A DNA stretch of 64,000 bases from Maratus speciosus (Eukaryota; Arthropoda; Arachnida; Araneae; Salticidae), in contig OZ010799.1 of assembly GCA_963932465.1 (NCBI GenBank), positions 279,531,164 through 279,595,163 of the forward strand, read 5' to 3'. The notes under the pieces were generated by a model. It did not search any database, was not told the DNA's origin, and was given only the letters and a program-made list of their open reading frames with translations. Positions within the stretch are counted from its first letter, which is position 1. The number at the start of each line of letters is the position of its first letter. The position numbers and the translations under genes were made by a program. Positions 22,152 to 32,438 of the stretch are shown here, in pieces.

Positions 22152-25126
22152 CAGGGTGATTCATAAAAGATGGGCAGAACTTTAAGGGGTTATAGTACAC
22201 TTAAAGACAAATAATATTAAATAGGAGACTAAGGGTCCCAGACGTATTCCCAAGGAGATAGGGGGCATTAAAGTTTAGGGTCCGAAATTTCAAATGATTA
22301 TAAAACATGGAAAAATTGGTCGATTCGTTTGCGGTTTTTGCAAAAAATTTTCTTTATGCCAGTATTTTCTTGAAATAAAATTTTAAAGTTCAATTTCAAA
22401 AAATGCCGATAGGGGGCGCTTTAGACTTTGGAGTAACAAACAACTATTTTTTAACGTTATTTTTTGTATTTCTTTAAATGATTTCGAAAGCTTAGACTTA
22501 AACTTAAATTTTGATCTAAAAATCTGAGTCCTAACGAGTAGTTAAGTAGCGTAAACTGAAATTTGAAATTTGAAACCCTTCTCCCCCCAGAACAAAAATC
22601 AGTTATTCCCGATCTTTGTGTCGTAGATTAGGCTCTAACTACTGCCGCGTTTTGCTAAAATTATTCTTTATGTCAGTATTTTCTTGAAAATAAATTTTAA
22701 AGAAAATTTTCAAAAAATTCCGATAGAGGGCGCTTTAGACTTTGGAGTAACGAACAACTATTTTATACCGTTATTTTTTGTGTCTCATTAAATGCTTTCT
22801 AAAGCTTAGACTTAAATTTTCAGCCCAAAATCTGAATCGTTAGACGTGGTTAAGTTTCTGGGGAGAGGGGTTTGAAATTTCTACTCCTGAGCACAGTTCA
22901 GTTTACCATGTCCACACATTGTGTGCTGTGATACGAGGTAAAAAGACACAAATTAGGATTATGTTACCAAAGCATATTTATTAACATGTAATTACAATAA
23001 ATGTTCAAAATTGTGACCACCAGAGGTTATGCACGCAGAACAACGGCGAAGAATGGAACGGCGAACATTCGCGAAAACATCAGGCTTTTCGAGCACTTCC
23101 CCTACAGCGGCGGAAAGTCTGGCGACCAGTTCCTCGGGGGATTCAATGGGTGTCTCATACATAAGAGCCTTCAATCGTCCCCAAAAAAAGAAATCGAGGG
23201 GTGAAAGATCTGGCGAGCGAGCAGGCCAAGCAACAGGACCACCTCGACCAATCCATCTGTTCGGAAATGTGATGTCCAGATAGTTGCGGACGTCTCGTAC
23301 GTAATGGGCTGGCGCTCCATCGTGCTGGAACCACATGACCCGCCGGATGCGTGGAGGAACAACGTTTAACAGGTCTGGCAGCACATGTTGCAGAAATGTG
23401 AGGTATGTTTTACCGTTGAGGCGTTCAGGAAGAAGGTACGGTCCGATTAGGTGGTCTCCGAGGATTCCTGCCCAAACATTGATGGAAAAGCGTCTCTGAT
23501 GAGCATGTGGATACGTAGCATGTGGATTGACATCCGCCCATACATGTGCATTGTGTGTGTTAAATGTACCTTCACGTGTGAAGGTACATTCACCGGTGAA
23601 AAGCACAGTTCGTCCAAAATGTGGATTTAGCGCGTTCTGCTGCAGAAACCAGTGGGCGAATTCAATACGATTTGGATAATCCCCTGGAGACAGTTTCTGG
23701 ACTCGTTGCACATGAAACGGGAGCAAATATTCATCCTTCAGTACCCTCCAAGTCATGGGCTGTGAGGTATCCACCTGCCTAGCCACTGTTCGTGTACTTG
23801 TACTTGGCTGCGCCGCTACTACATCCAGAATGGCTTCTGCCACAACTACTGATTCGTCCTTTTTTGCACGACCTGCATTCGACCGGGAAGCGAGAAATGA
23901 TCCCGTCTCACACAACTGTCTGTGCAAGCGCTCGAAAGTTTTGCGGTTAGGCAACAGCCTGTTGGGAAATCGCTCTCCGTACATTCGTTGTGCCTCTGCA
24001 CCATTTCCATCTGCCGCTCCGTAAATTAAATGCATCTCAGCCTTTTCCTTATTCGTGAAGGGCACCATCTTCCGATTCATTACTACAGCGACTTACACTT
24101 GACTCACCGTTCAGTGGTTTTTATGCCTGAATCGTGTCGAAATTTTGCATACGTGTTCTTCTTCTTCCCCATTTGACATTTGCATACTTTCTGTTTCCTT
24201 CTTCACCCGGTGACTAGCGTCAGGAATGGAGCTTTAACGTTTGCATGAGCGACGTTTCCAACTGTGCCAGTGCCTTTATGAGTGAATTCCGACTATGCAG
24301 TCCTTGACGAAAGTTGTATTTTTGCCTCGTATCACAGCACAGAATCGTTGGGCATGGTTAAGTAGTGCAAACTGAACTATGTTCAGAAGTTGAAATTTGA
24401 ACCCCCTCCCCTCGCTACTGAACCACGCTCAGCGATTCAGATTTTGAGCTGAAAATTTAAGTTTAAGTCTAAGCTTTAGAAAGCATTTAATGAGACACAA
24501 AAAATAACGGTATAAAATAGTCGTTCGTTACTCCAAAGTCTAAAGCGCCCTCTATCGGAATTTTTTGAAAATTTTCTTTAAAATTTATTTTCAAGAAAAT
24601 ACTGACATAAAGAATAATTTTAGCAAAACGCGGCAGTAGTTAGAGCCTAATCTACGACACAAAGATCGGGAATAACTGATTTTTGTTCTGGGGGGAGAAG
24701 GGTTTCAAATTTCAAATTTCAGTTTACGCTACTTAACTACTCGTTAGGACTCAGATTTTTAGATCAAAATTTAAGTTTAAGTCTAAGCTTTCGAAATCAT
24801 TTAAAGAAATACAAAAAATAACGTTAAAAAATAGTTGTTTGTTACTCCAAAGTCTAAAGCGCCCCCTATCGGCATTTTTTGAAATTGAACTTTAAAATTT
24901 TATTTCAAGAAAATACTGGCATAAAGAAAATTTTTTGCAAAAACCGCAAACGAATCGACCAATTTTTCCATGTTTTATAATCATTTGAAATTTCGGACCC
25001 TAAACTTTAATGCCCCCTATCTCCTTGGGAATACGTCTGGGACCCTTAGTCTCCTATTTAATATTATTTGTCTTTAAGTGTACTATAACCCCTTAAAGTT
25101 CTGCCCATCTTTTATGAATCACCCTG
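22152..25126 (-). mobile_element. Tc1/mariner DD41D (rosa-like) transposon with ~0.7-kb inverted repeats
   Basis: 2,975 bp flanked by the TA dinucleotide (22150-22151, 25127-25128). The inward ends start CAGGGTGATTCATAAAAGAT on both sides. The inverted repeats are virtually identical for roughly 680 bp (to about 22,830 on the left), then diverge into alignable but different sequence. Each arm contains an internal duplication with a period of about 314 bp (for example AGTATTTTCTTGAAA at 22361 and 22675). A full-length transposase frame lies between the arms on the minus strand. Near-identity of the arms implies recent activity or arm-to-arm conversion. Confidence 0.95.
22992..24080 (-). CDS. 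Tc1/mariner-family DD41D transposase, catalytic Asp replaced
   Basis: 362 codons, a usual length for the family. It catalyses cut-and-paste transposition in the nucleus by binding the inverted repeats. Residues 1-120 form a DUF4817/helix-turn-helix-like DNA-binding region (FTNKEKAEMHLIYG). The DDE core spans about 155-300. The site normally reading FTDE reads FTGE, with Gly at residue 163 (codon GGT, 23592-23594), so the first catalytic Asp is lost. The second Asp is D254 in FQHDGAPAH and the third is D296 in SPLDFFFWG. The 41 residues between them give the DD41D signature of rosa-type elements. Start: ATG at 24080, with a second in-frame ATG four codons on. The frame is otherwise open, so loss of catalysis is probably very recent, or the call at that base is an error. 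Confidence 0.93.
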   Translation of the reverse strand: MNRKMVPFTNKEKAEMHLIYGAADGNGAEAQRMYGERFPNRLLPNRKTFERLHRQLCETGSFLASRSNAGRAKKDESVVVAEAILDVVAAQPSTSTRTVARQVDTSQPMTWRVLKDEYLLPFHVQRVQKLSPGDYPNRIEFAHWFLQQNALNPHFGRTVLFTGECTFTREGTFNTHNAHVWADVNPHATYPHAHQRRFSINVWAGILGDHLIGPYLLPERLNGKTYLTFLQHVLPDLLNVVPPRIRRVMWFQHDGAPAHYVRDVRNYLDITFPNRWIGRGGPVAWPARSPDLSPLDFFFWGRLKALMYETPIESPEELVARLSAAVGEVLEKPDVFANVRRSILRRCSACITSGGHNFEHLL

Positions 25127-25128
25127 TA

Positions 25129-25235
25129 TAGTTTTCTGGTCATTTGAATGTTATTGTCCTGATCATGGGCTAAAACGTAGCCCGAAACGTTTGCATTTTT
25201 AATTGTATATATATTTATGTAATTTTTACTTGTAT
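25129..25235 (-). repeat. Dispersed repeat, inverted copy
   Basis: Reverse complement of 21727-21838 (GGGCTAAAACGTAGCCCGAA). It abuts the right TA of the DD41D element. A T run of roughly 38 bases follows at 25,252-25,288. Confidence 0.65.
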
Positions 25236-25248
25236 TTCTGATGAATTG

Positions 25249-25289
<41 letters not shown>

Positions 25290-25553
25290 TATATCAGACG
25301 TTAAACAATGTTTATTTATTTTAGTAATTCACTATGCTTAAAATTTAATTTCTCTACTAATATTGCATATTTTTAAAAAAGAAAGCATTTTGGACTCTTT
25401 TATACATTTTTAAAAATTAAACGCAAAGTAACTAGCAGGCAATTTAAAATTTTGCACAGAGCGGGATAAATATCAGAAATTTTAAAGTTAATAATATTTT
25501 CGTGTACTATTTTTCTTGCAGATAACTAAAAGAATCATCAGTTTTAAAGGTAA

Positions 25554-26709
25554 CACTGGACAACAGTGGTTTCCTCCTAGAACTAAATATAGCTGATTCT
25601 ATATCAGTTTTTGGCGCTGATTCCGAATATTATTTCCGTTTATCTCTAGGTGGTCTAGGTTTTGAGAAATTTGCATATTTATATTTATGCAAATTTAAGC
25701 ATTTTTGTGCAATTTTATGCAAATTTTAGATACAATATATGTCACATCTAATTACGTTTTCTAGATAATGACTAGATGACTACTTGCTTCAGATAAATGT
25801 CACGATTTGCATATTCTTAACATTTATTTATCAGTTATTAAGCCTAATTTGCATATTTTTCAATGGTGTAACATTTACATCACTATCAACTTTAAAATAG
25901 TTGCCACAGAATTGATTTAATGTTTTTCTAGACTATGTAGATTTTTATGCTGATTTCAAATCTGCAAACTGTTTTCTTATGTGATGTCTAGTTTTTTCCA
26001 AGATGAATTTCTACTTTTGCACGGCATTAACACAGGTTTGATATAAGATGCTTTTTAGGAGGGTGTAATTCTTTGACAAGAAGGTGAACAGGGTCAGATT
26101 CATATCAGAGACATAAACAAAAAAATATATAATCTAAAAAAAAAAAAAAAAAAAAAAAGTAGAATCTATCCTAACTAGTTGAAGTTTATCATGCAAACTA
26201 TTATGAAAAGCTGTTTCTGGCTTTTTTGACCCCAAAAACTAAAATTTCACTTTTTTCAAAAACTAGTCGTGATAGAAGAAAACAGATACAAGATTTGAAA
26301 TCAGCTCAAAAAACTGATTTAGAAACATATTAGCGTACTCCTGCGACAGAAATATTTGAACGTCAAGAAACATTATTAGAAAAACATGAAAAATATGCAC
26401 ATTAGGTACAATATTTCACAGTCACATGTGAGTATAATCTTAGAAACAATTTTTTTGTGAATTAAATTACGTAGTAATCTTAACATAAAACAAAAAAACA
26501 CCTTGTCTGATATTACTTTATACCTTAAATTTGCAAATAATTGTATAAAATTTACTAAATTTGCATAAATTAAAATATGCAAATATCTCTCAAACTTGAT
26601 GTGCTGGAGTAAATCTAAAACTAGATTCGGAATCAGCACAAAAAACCGCATACAAAAGGACTAATTTCTGTTTTAGGACAGAGCAAAAGTTCAAATTTGT
26701 TGACCAGTG
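25554..26709. mobile_element. CACTG-ended palindromic element (CACTA-like?)
   Basis: The inward ends CACTGGACAACA and CACTGGTCAACA are flanked by TAA on both sides (25551-25553, 26710-26712). Homology between the arms resumes further in: GCTGATTCCGAAT, then GAGAAATTTGCATATTT versus GAGATATTTGCATATTT. CACTG ends with a 3-bp duplication suit the EnSpm/CACTA superfamily (inference). A poly-A run near 26,138-26,158 lies inside. No transposase; the 91-codon minus frame at 26376-26651 looks like chance. Confidence 0.6.
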
Positions 26710-27950
26710 TAACAGACTGATTCATATTCGAAAAAATTGTTATTTAAAATTTATCTCATGCCCCAATAATTAATTTCAAATTATAGTTTGTCACCGAAAT
26801 TAGATAAATGTAACCAAGTTGAAAAGTATTTGCTTACTTCAGTTACACACCAGAATACAATGAAAACGTAACAATGCATATAATGTATTGTTTAAAATTA
26901 CATAAACAAACGCCAAATCACAAAGTAAGGTTTCCTTTTAGTGTTTTATAAAACGAATTATATGAAAAGGAATTTCCTACCAAATAATCCACTGAAGGCT
27001 TTGTTTTAAAAGTACATCTTCACGAGAATAATAACATGATATTTAAATCAGTAGAAAATTTATAATCCCGAATGAAAGGAGGCTTTTGCTGTTTGATCAG
27101 CTTCTTAATTGCTTTTTAGTATTCCCTTAAAGTGGCAAGTTAAAAAACTGATTTTAATTATAGAATTGCTACCTGAATGGTGATGTTGTTAGGATAATCA
27201 ACTCTACTGAGCTTTAATTTCAGTGCATAATGTATCGTATTATTTATGGAGCTTTAAAATTATGTAAATTAGATTCTTTCATAGTCTTGTTTTAATTTAA
27301 AGAATAATAAATGAGCTAAGGGAATGAAAATATAAACAAAGATTGATAAATTGGAGGGATCTTTAATATTTAATACATTAGTACAAGATGATACATATAT
27401 GCATACGAGATGCAATACAACACAGCATTTAATTCAATGTAGAATATGAAATAAACAAATGTCAACGAACAGAATAAGTGATTTTCCTTTAAATGGTATG
27501 TAAATGTATTTTACAAAAAGTTAGTTCCTGCTGAATTATCTGTTCAGGACTTTGTATTTAAAAGTACATCTTCAAGACATTAAAGATACAGTATTTAAAT
27601 TAATAAAAATGTAACGTCTAGATTAAAATAGAAAATTCGCTCTTTAATTAAGTTTTTAATTGGTTTTAAATATTCCATTAAAGCGTGAAGATAAAAGAAA
27701 ATTTTAATTATCAAAATGTTTTGTTGTTTTTTATTTTGTTATAATCAACTATAGAATACTTTAAATTCGATGCATAATACATCGTATTATTTAAAAAGAA
27801 TGTAAATAAAATTATTTTCCACTCTTGTTATATTTTAAAGAATTATAAATCAGCTAAAGACGAACGAAAAAGTAATAAATTGTTGGGAGCTTTAAAATGG
27901 TTAATCTTTCTGTTTAGTTCCTGTACCTGTTTTTAAATGACTGTTATAAA
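26710..27950. repeat. Two decayed copies of a ~547-bp tandem unit
   Basis: Marker blocks recur at a constant offset. TTTAAAAGTACATCTTC lies near 27,005 and 27,557; AATCAACTNTA then CGTATTATTTA near 27,197 and 27,743; GTTNTAATTTAAAGAATNATAAAT near 27,290 and 27,830. The period is 542-552 bp with many indels. No conserved reading frame. Confidence 0.7.
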
Positions 27951-28204
27951 TGAGGGGCTCACCATAGACCAAGTCCATTTTGGAAAAAAAAAATGAGGCA
28001 GTCTGTTTAGAAGGTGCATAAAATCTGTTTTATACACTCAAACAGTAAACCAAGTCTGTAAACAGATGACATATATGAGAAAGTGTGTGAAAACAGACTT
28101 GGTTTACTGTGGGAGTGGGTAAAACTGATTTTATGCGCCGTTTAAATGGACTATCTGATTCTTTTTCAAAATGGACTTGGTCTACTATGGTTGCGAATCC
28201 CTCA
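27951..28204. mobile_element. Imperfect palindromic MITE
   Basis: Arms of about 100 bp (27960-28061 and 28088-28191) share ACCATAG...ACCAAGTCCATTTTG and ACAGTAAACCAAGTCTGT. The outer ends TGAGGG and CCCTCA also pair. The target duplication is unclear. The 60-codon frame here is not conserved. Confidence 0.7.
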
Positions 28205-28349
28205 GATATTAAGTATGCATTTTATTGTCGAGCATTTCTACATGGCAACTCACCAGCGCTTTGTTTTCAAGTGCACAGAAAACAATACTGAAACAATAAA
28301 TGCGAAATGCAATTCAATATTTAGACATACGATTTAATTATATTACTAA

Positions 28350-29690
28350 AACTAGTAATATAAAAATTTTGTTTTTAAAATCAATTCCTACTTAGGTCAT
28401 CAAAGAAAAAATCAATATAATCCCTTAAGCTATGATTAGTTTTTGTTGCTCTAAAATATATCAATTTGTTGATTTTCTGTAAGCAAGTAGGGTTACAATG
28501 GAAGTCTATGGGAATTTGGCGAAATATTAGAGATATCGCCACGTTGGCGTCCCTTTTGGCGACTGATTTTGGTCGCCAAATTTGGCGATATATCGACAAG
28601 TTGGCGACAAACTTGCCGGTATTTAGCGACAGAAGAGGGTTCCACCTATGGTAACCCCTCTTATAGATATGAAGATGCATGAAATGCTGTTCAATAACCA
28701 ATGGCCGCATTTTGTCTCCCATATAAAACTAAAATGAATTAATTAAAATTTAGTGAATGAATTAATATTTGAAAAATCTGTATTAGCATCAATTGTCATG
28801 CAGTACAAGTTTTAAAAAAAATTATTTCAACTTGATAGGATGAATAATAAGTATTTTATTAATGATTGAAAATTTGAACAAGATATATAAATAAATAAAT
28901 ATAGGGAGATTGTGAACTAATAGTAGGAATTGAATAATTAGGTATTTGTATGTTACAATAACACTCTGAGCGGAGCATGAATGTTATTAAGCATACATCT
29001 GAGAAATTTATTTTAAGATTTATGCCTTTGTAAAAAAAAAATATAAACAAAATAAAAAAAAGCAATTTATCAAATTACAACGACCATTTGGTAAATGATT
29101 TTCTCGAAGACTAAAATTTAAGACATAAAAAATCGCACGAAGTTGATCATATATTATGTACGCCATGAATTAAACATTAATAGTGTTATTACACGTAAAA
29201 ATTCCAAGCGACGAAAATCTTCTGCGACTCGTACATATTATCCACCTGAAACTTGTGTATTATCCAAGCATTTCATTGGCTGTTCGGGAAGAGGCTTTTC
29301 CATCGTCAGATTTCCAAGAAATCTGACGGCTAATTTTAAATGAAATTTATTTCTTAAACTTCTAAACATCCCACATTATTACTTTTTATATCGTCGTATA
29401 GAGAAAAAAAATGTACTTTTAAATACAATTTGTTTGAAAGCTGTATCTCAATTTGTTTCTCAGTTATTAATTTTTTTTGTAGTTTTTATTACTTTTTTGT
29501 CATTGTCGCAACACTCTGTTGTCCATCTCTGTTGAAAGTAAAGCGAAATACAGGTTACTGTATAGACCAATCAAAACACGAATAAAATGCGGATTAAATC
29601 AATAAAAACCTTCAGATATGCTTTTGATTTCTCATCCTGACGAGAACAATAACCATTTTTCCAAATGGTTAAAAAAAAAAGCACTAAAAA
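28350..29690. repeat. Duplicated block B, copy 1
   Basis: 28,350-28,930 matches 43,855-44,440, and 29,060-29,690 matches 45,365-45,930, both in direct orientation. The left part has a dense cluster of TTGGCGA/TCGCCAA motifs (28,514-28,635). The spacer between the parts (28,935-29,055) differs from the much longer one in copy 2. It includes minus and plus frames of about 60-110 codons that are not conserved in the second copy. Confidence 0.8.
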
Positions 29691-29915
29691 TGTCTTATTT
29701 AAATATTTTTACATCATATGCATGTTTAATTTTTATATGCAGAAATATTTATCAAAATAATAACTATATGAATTAAATTAATTTGATTATGTATTTTTGG
29801 TACTTACTTTTAGTTATCCCGTCTGTCATGGAGATAGCATCAGATGGTGGTTCTTGGGTTCGCTAAAAGGTGATTACAAAAAAACTCCAACATATCGATG
29901 AAAGTACAACTAGTC

Positions 29916-30260
29916 ATACTCAAGGCTGGAGTAGCACAGTTGAAGTTTATTCCAACAGAGCGAAAAATGTCCAGACCAGGGATCGAACCTGGATACTTGG
30001 CGTGCCGTACCAATGCCTTACCTGTTAGGCTATCCTGACCGATACCTGGCTGACATAATTCACTCTTATTAGTTGGACTTGGCTGCGAACTGCAGTGCTA
30101 GTTTCATTCATCCGAGCTATAACTATAGCATTTACACGATGAAACTACTTTAACACGGAAACTCCTGTATACCATGTAATTAGGTCATAATGAAGGGAAA
30201 CGAATATTTTTTCCAAGTGGATTAAATCAGTTGGAAAAAATATTCGTTTCCCTTCATTAT
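29916..30260 (-). mobile_element. tRNA-containing retroposon with terminal 30-bp hairpin
   Basis: 345 bp flanked by the perfect 12-bp duplication GTACAACTAGTC (29904-29915, 30261-30272). The empty site is present in the other LTR near 40,090-40,105. On the minus strand 29969-30039 folds as a 71-nt tRNA cloverleaf. The D stem GCCT/AGGC and T stem CCAGG/CCTGG are perfect, the anticodon-loop triplet GGC is Ala-like, and the acceptor pairs at 6 of 7. Box B is GGTTCGATCC. At the other end, 30187-30216 and 30231-30260 form a perfect 30-bp hairpin with a 14-nt loop. A tRNA promoter sitting internally, with a hairpin at its 5' side, is unusual for a SINE. Confidence 0.85.
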
Positions 30261-30962
30261 GTACAACTAGTCTTTATTCATTTCCACTTCGCAGAATGAC
30301 ATCTCACAAAAAGGGAGCTTCAAATACAAAGCTCTCTAAAAGCAGAGATTAAATATATTTATCTCTATGTGTAGAAGCATATCCGTTAATAAGAAAGAAA
30401 CTGCTACGCATCGTCACACCATGGAAAAGAAAAAAAAAACAGCGGTCCTTTTTGCGGACTGTTCAGCAGGCCGGTCAGGGGAGAACTCTCTCATAATGCG
30501 TACAGAACTCATATAACTTGGCATATTCTATTATCGCCAACTAATCAAGATTTTGACGCCAATATTACAAAGACAAAGCATTGGCGACAGGACTAGCAGA
30601 CAACTTACGTGGCAGCGCTGCCTTCCGGCGCACTCACAGATGTGAAAAAAACCCTACATGTTTCCAGAATTATTGCGACGAAAAGTCTGGCATTTGTTTA
30701 TATTAAAAAAACAGATTGCAGTTAAATGTGATTGAGTAATCTTTAATAAATGTATGTGAACTGTAGAAAGCATAATGATAATTGAAGATATAATTTATAA
30801 CTGCAATTCCAATAAATACATTATTTTCTTTATTTCCTTTCTTTTTTACCCGTCAAGTTCTAATATGAAATGAGAGTGATTTATTTCTAGTGCAGATAAA
30901 AATACGTTAGAGAAAAATGAACGGTTGAAATAAAGTACAGCCGTACGAATTATAACTGGGTA

Positions 30963-32166
30963 CACTCTCAGAAATGAATACTCAGATTTCACGAAATTTT
31001 CTTTGTTTTTGACGAAATAGTTTCCTGGAAAATGCTCCGAGCGAACATTTCGTCAAATTGATGAAATTAGTTTCTTCACTTGCTTGACGATATAAATTTC
31101 GTCAATAGTTTCGTCAAAAGAGGGCTGGGGGCGCCATCTCTCAATCAGTTTGGAAGCTTCAATATTTTACACGGGGAAAGAAAAAAAAATCACCTCTCTC
31201 TTTCCTCGGCGTGATTCGAACTCACGACCTTTCGTATGGGAGATCGCTGTTCTGCCAACCTGGCTGCTGGGGAGTTGAAAGTGTCTGCTTTTAGACTGGT
31301 ATAATGAATTCTACTTCGTAGTTTATTTTTATAACGTAGATTGTAATTTTATCGGGCTGCTATATTTTCTGAAAGTTTTAAGGAAAGCTAATTTATTTTT
31401 ATGGTTTTCTCGTATCAATGAATAATTATAATATGGCTTGATTAAATAATTTACAACTGAAATTTTCTTTGATCAATGGATGATTAGAATATGATCTGGT
31501 TAATTTGTTGCTCACAAATAATGAATTGTGCAGTGCATATTGCGTGAGATTTTATCACTTTGAGTAGGAAGATATGATTTTAACACTTTACTGTTTATAA
31601 AGAGGAGAGGGATCAATTATGTTTATTTTTAATTTGATTGAAAACATAATATACTTCTTAAAAAAAAAAAAAGATATCCTAGAAGTTTGAAATTTTATTG
31701 ACCTAATTTTCTTATTGAATGGTTTTGAAAAACACAGGAAATTTATTCTTTTCGAATTAAAACATAACGAACGACAACATATAAATAAAATAATAATAAT
31801 ATTAATAAGCATTACTAAAAATTCTAACAGCTAAAAAAATAACTAATGAAGAAACAATATCTACCTATATTTCAGTATTTTCTGAAAAGCACTAAGTGCT
31901 GTTTTAAAATAAATTATTACAGGAGTAACACAAACAAGCAAATATCTGTTTGCTAAAATCGTAGGATTTGAGGAGGATTTGAGGAAATGTTTCCTTAAAA
32001 TGCATTGAGTCTGACCGTGATTGAGGCAAAACTTTCGTCAAATATTTGAGGGTTTACGTTTCGTTAAAAGTCACGTGATGTTAATAGGAAATGATCGTCA
32101 AAAACGACGAAATACAGCTCGAGGATTTCTGAATCGTCAAAAGGGAGAGTTTTATTTCTGAGAGTG
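30963..32166. mobile_element. TA-flanked Tc1/mariner-like MITE, 1.2 kb
   Basis: The inward ends CACTCTCAGAAATGAATACT and CACTCTCAGAAATAAAACTC are flanked by TA on both sides (30961-30962, 32167-32168). The other LTR keeps the uninserted GGGTATGAATG near 40,790. TTTCGTCAA-type motifs are repeated within 200-300 bp of both ends, suggesting subterminal binding sites. A tRNA-like box B (GAGTTCGAATCAC on the minus strand, about 31,208-31,276) lies inside. There is no transposase. Confidence 0.88.
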
Positions 32167-32438
32167 TATGAATGCATTTAAATAAGAACCGTTAGGAAGG
32201 GAAATAAATAAATAATCGAGAATGAGAATTTTGAATAATGAAACAAAATATCTGAAACCATAAATCTTTATATGTGTTGAGAAAAGTTCCTTGTGAAAGG
32301 AAAAGAAAAAAAACTAAATGAATGTAGAAGTATGAATTGTTTTAGGAAAAAGAATTACTATAATGAATTTACTTGTTTAAGGTAAATTTTCAGAAACGGG
32401 GGGGGTGAAATTGATATGTTGCAGATAACTCTGCCACA

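Larger units (their letters stand above)
29824..32438 (-). repeat. Gypsy 3' LTR (left), carrying two insertions
   Basis: In plus orientation it begins TGTCATGGAG and ends TCTGCCACA. It is interrupted by the retroposon at 29916-30260 and the TA-flanked element at 30963-32166. The right LTR shows both empty sites. Confidence 0.95.

Noticed and set aside
23001..24024. Plus-strand frames opposite the DD41D transposase
   Set aside because: Shadow frames of the minus-strand transposase, which has the domain evidence.
28381..28722. 113-codon minus frame in block B
   Set aside because: Falls in the TTGGCGA-rich duplicated block. Copy 2 at 43.9-44.2 kb carries substitutions and indels that do not preserve it.
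31208..31276. tRNA gene inside the 1.2-kb MITE
   Set aside because: Only the T arm (CGTGA/TCACG) is convincing; the acceptor ends do not pair.
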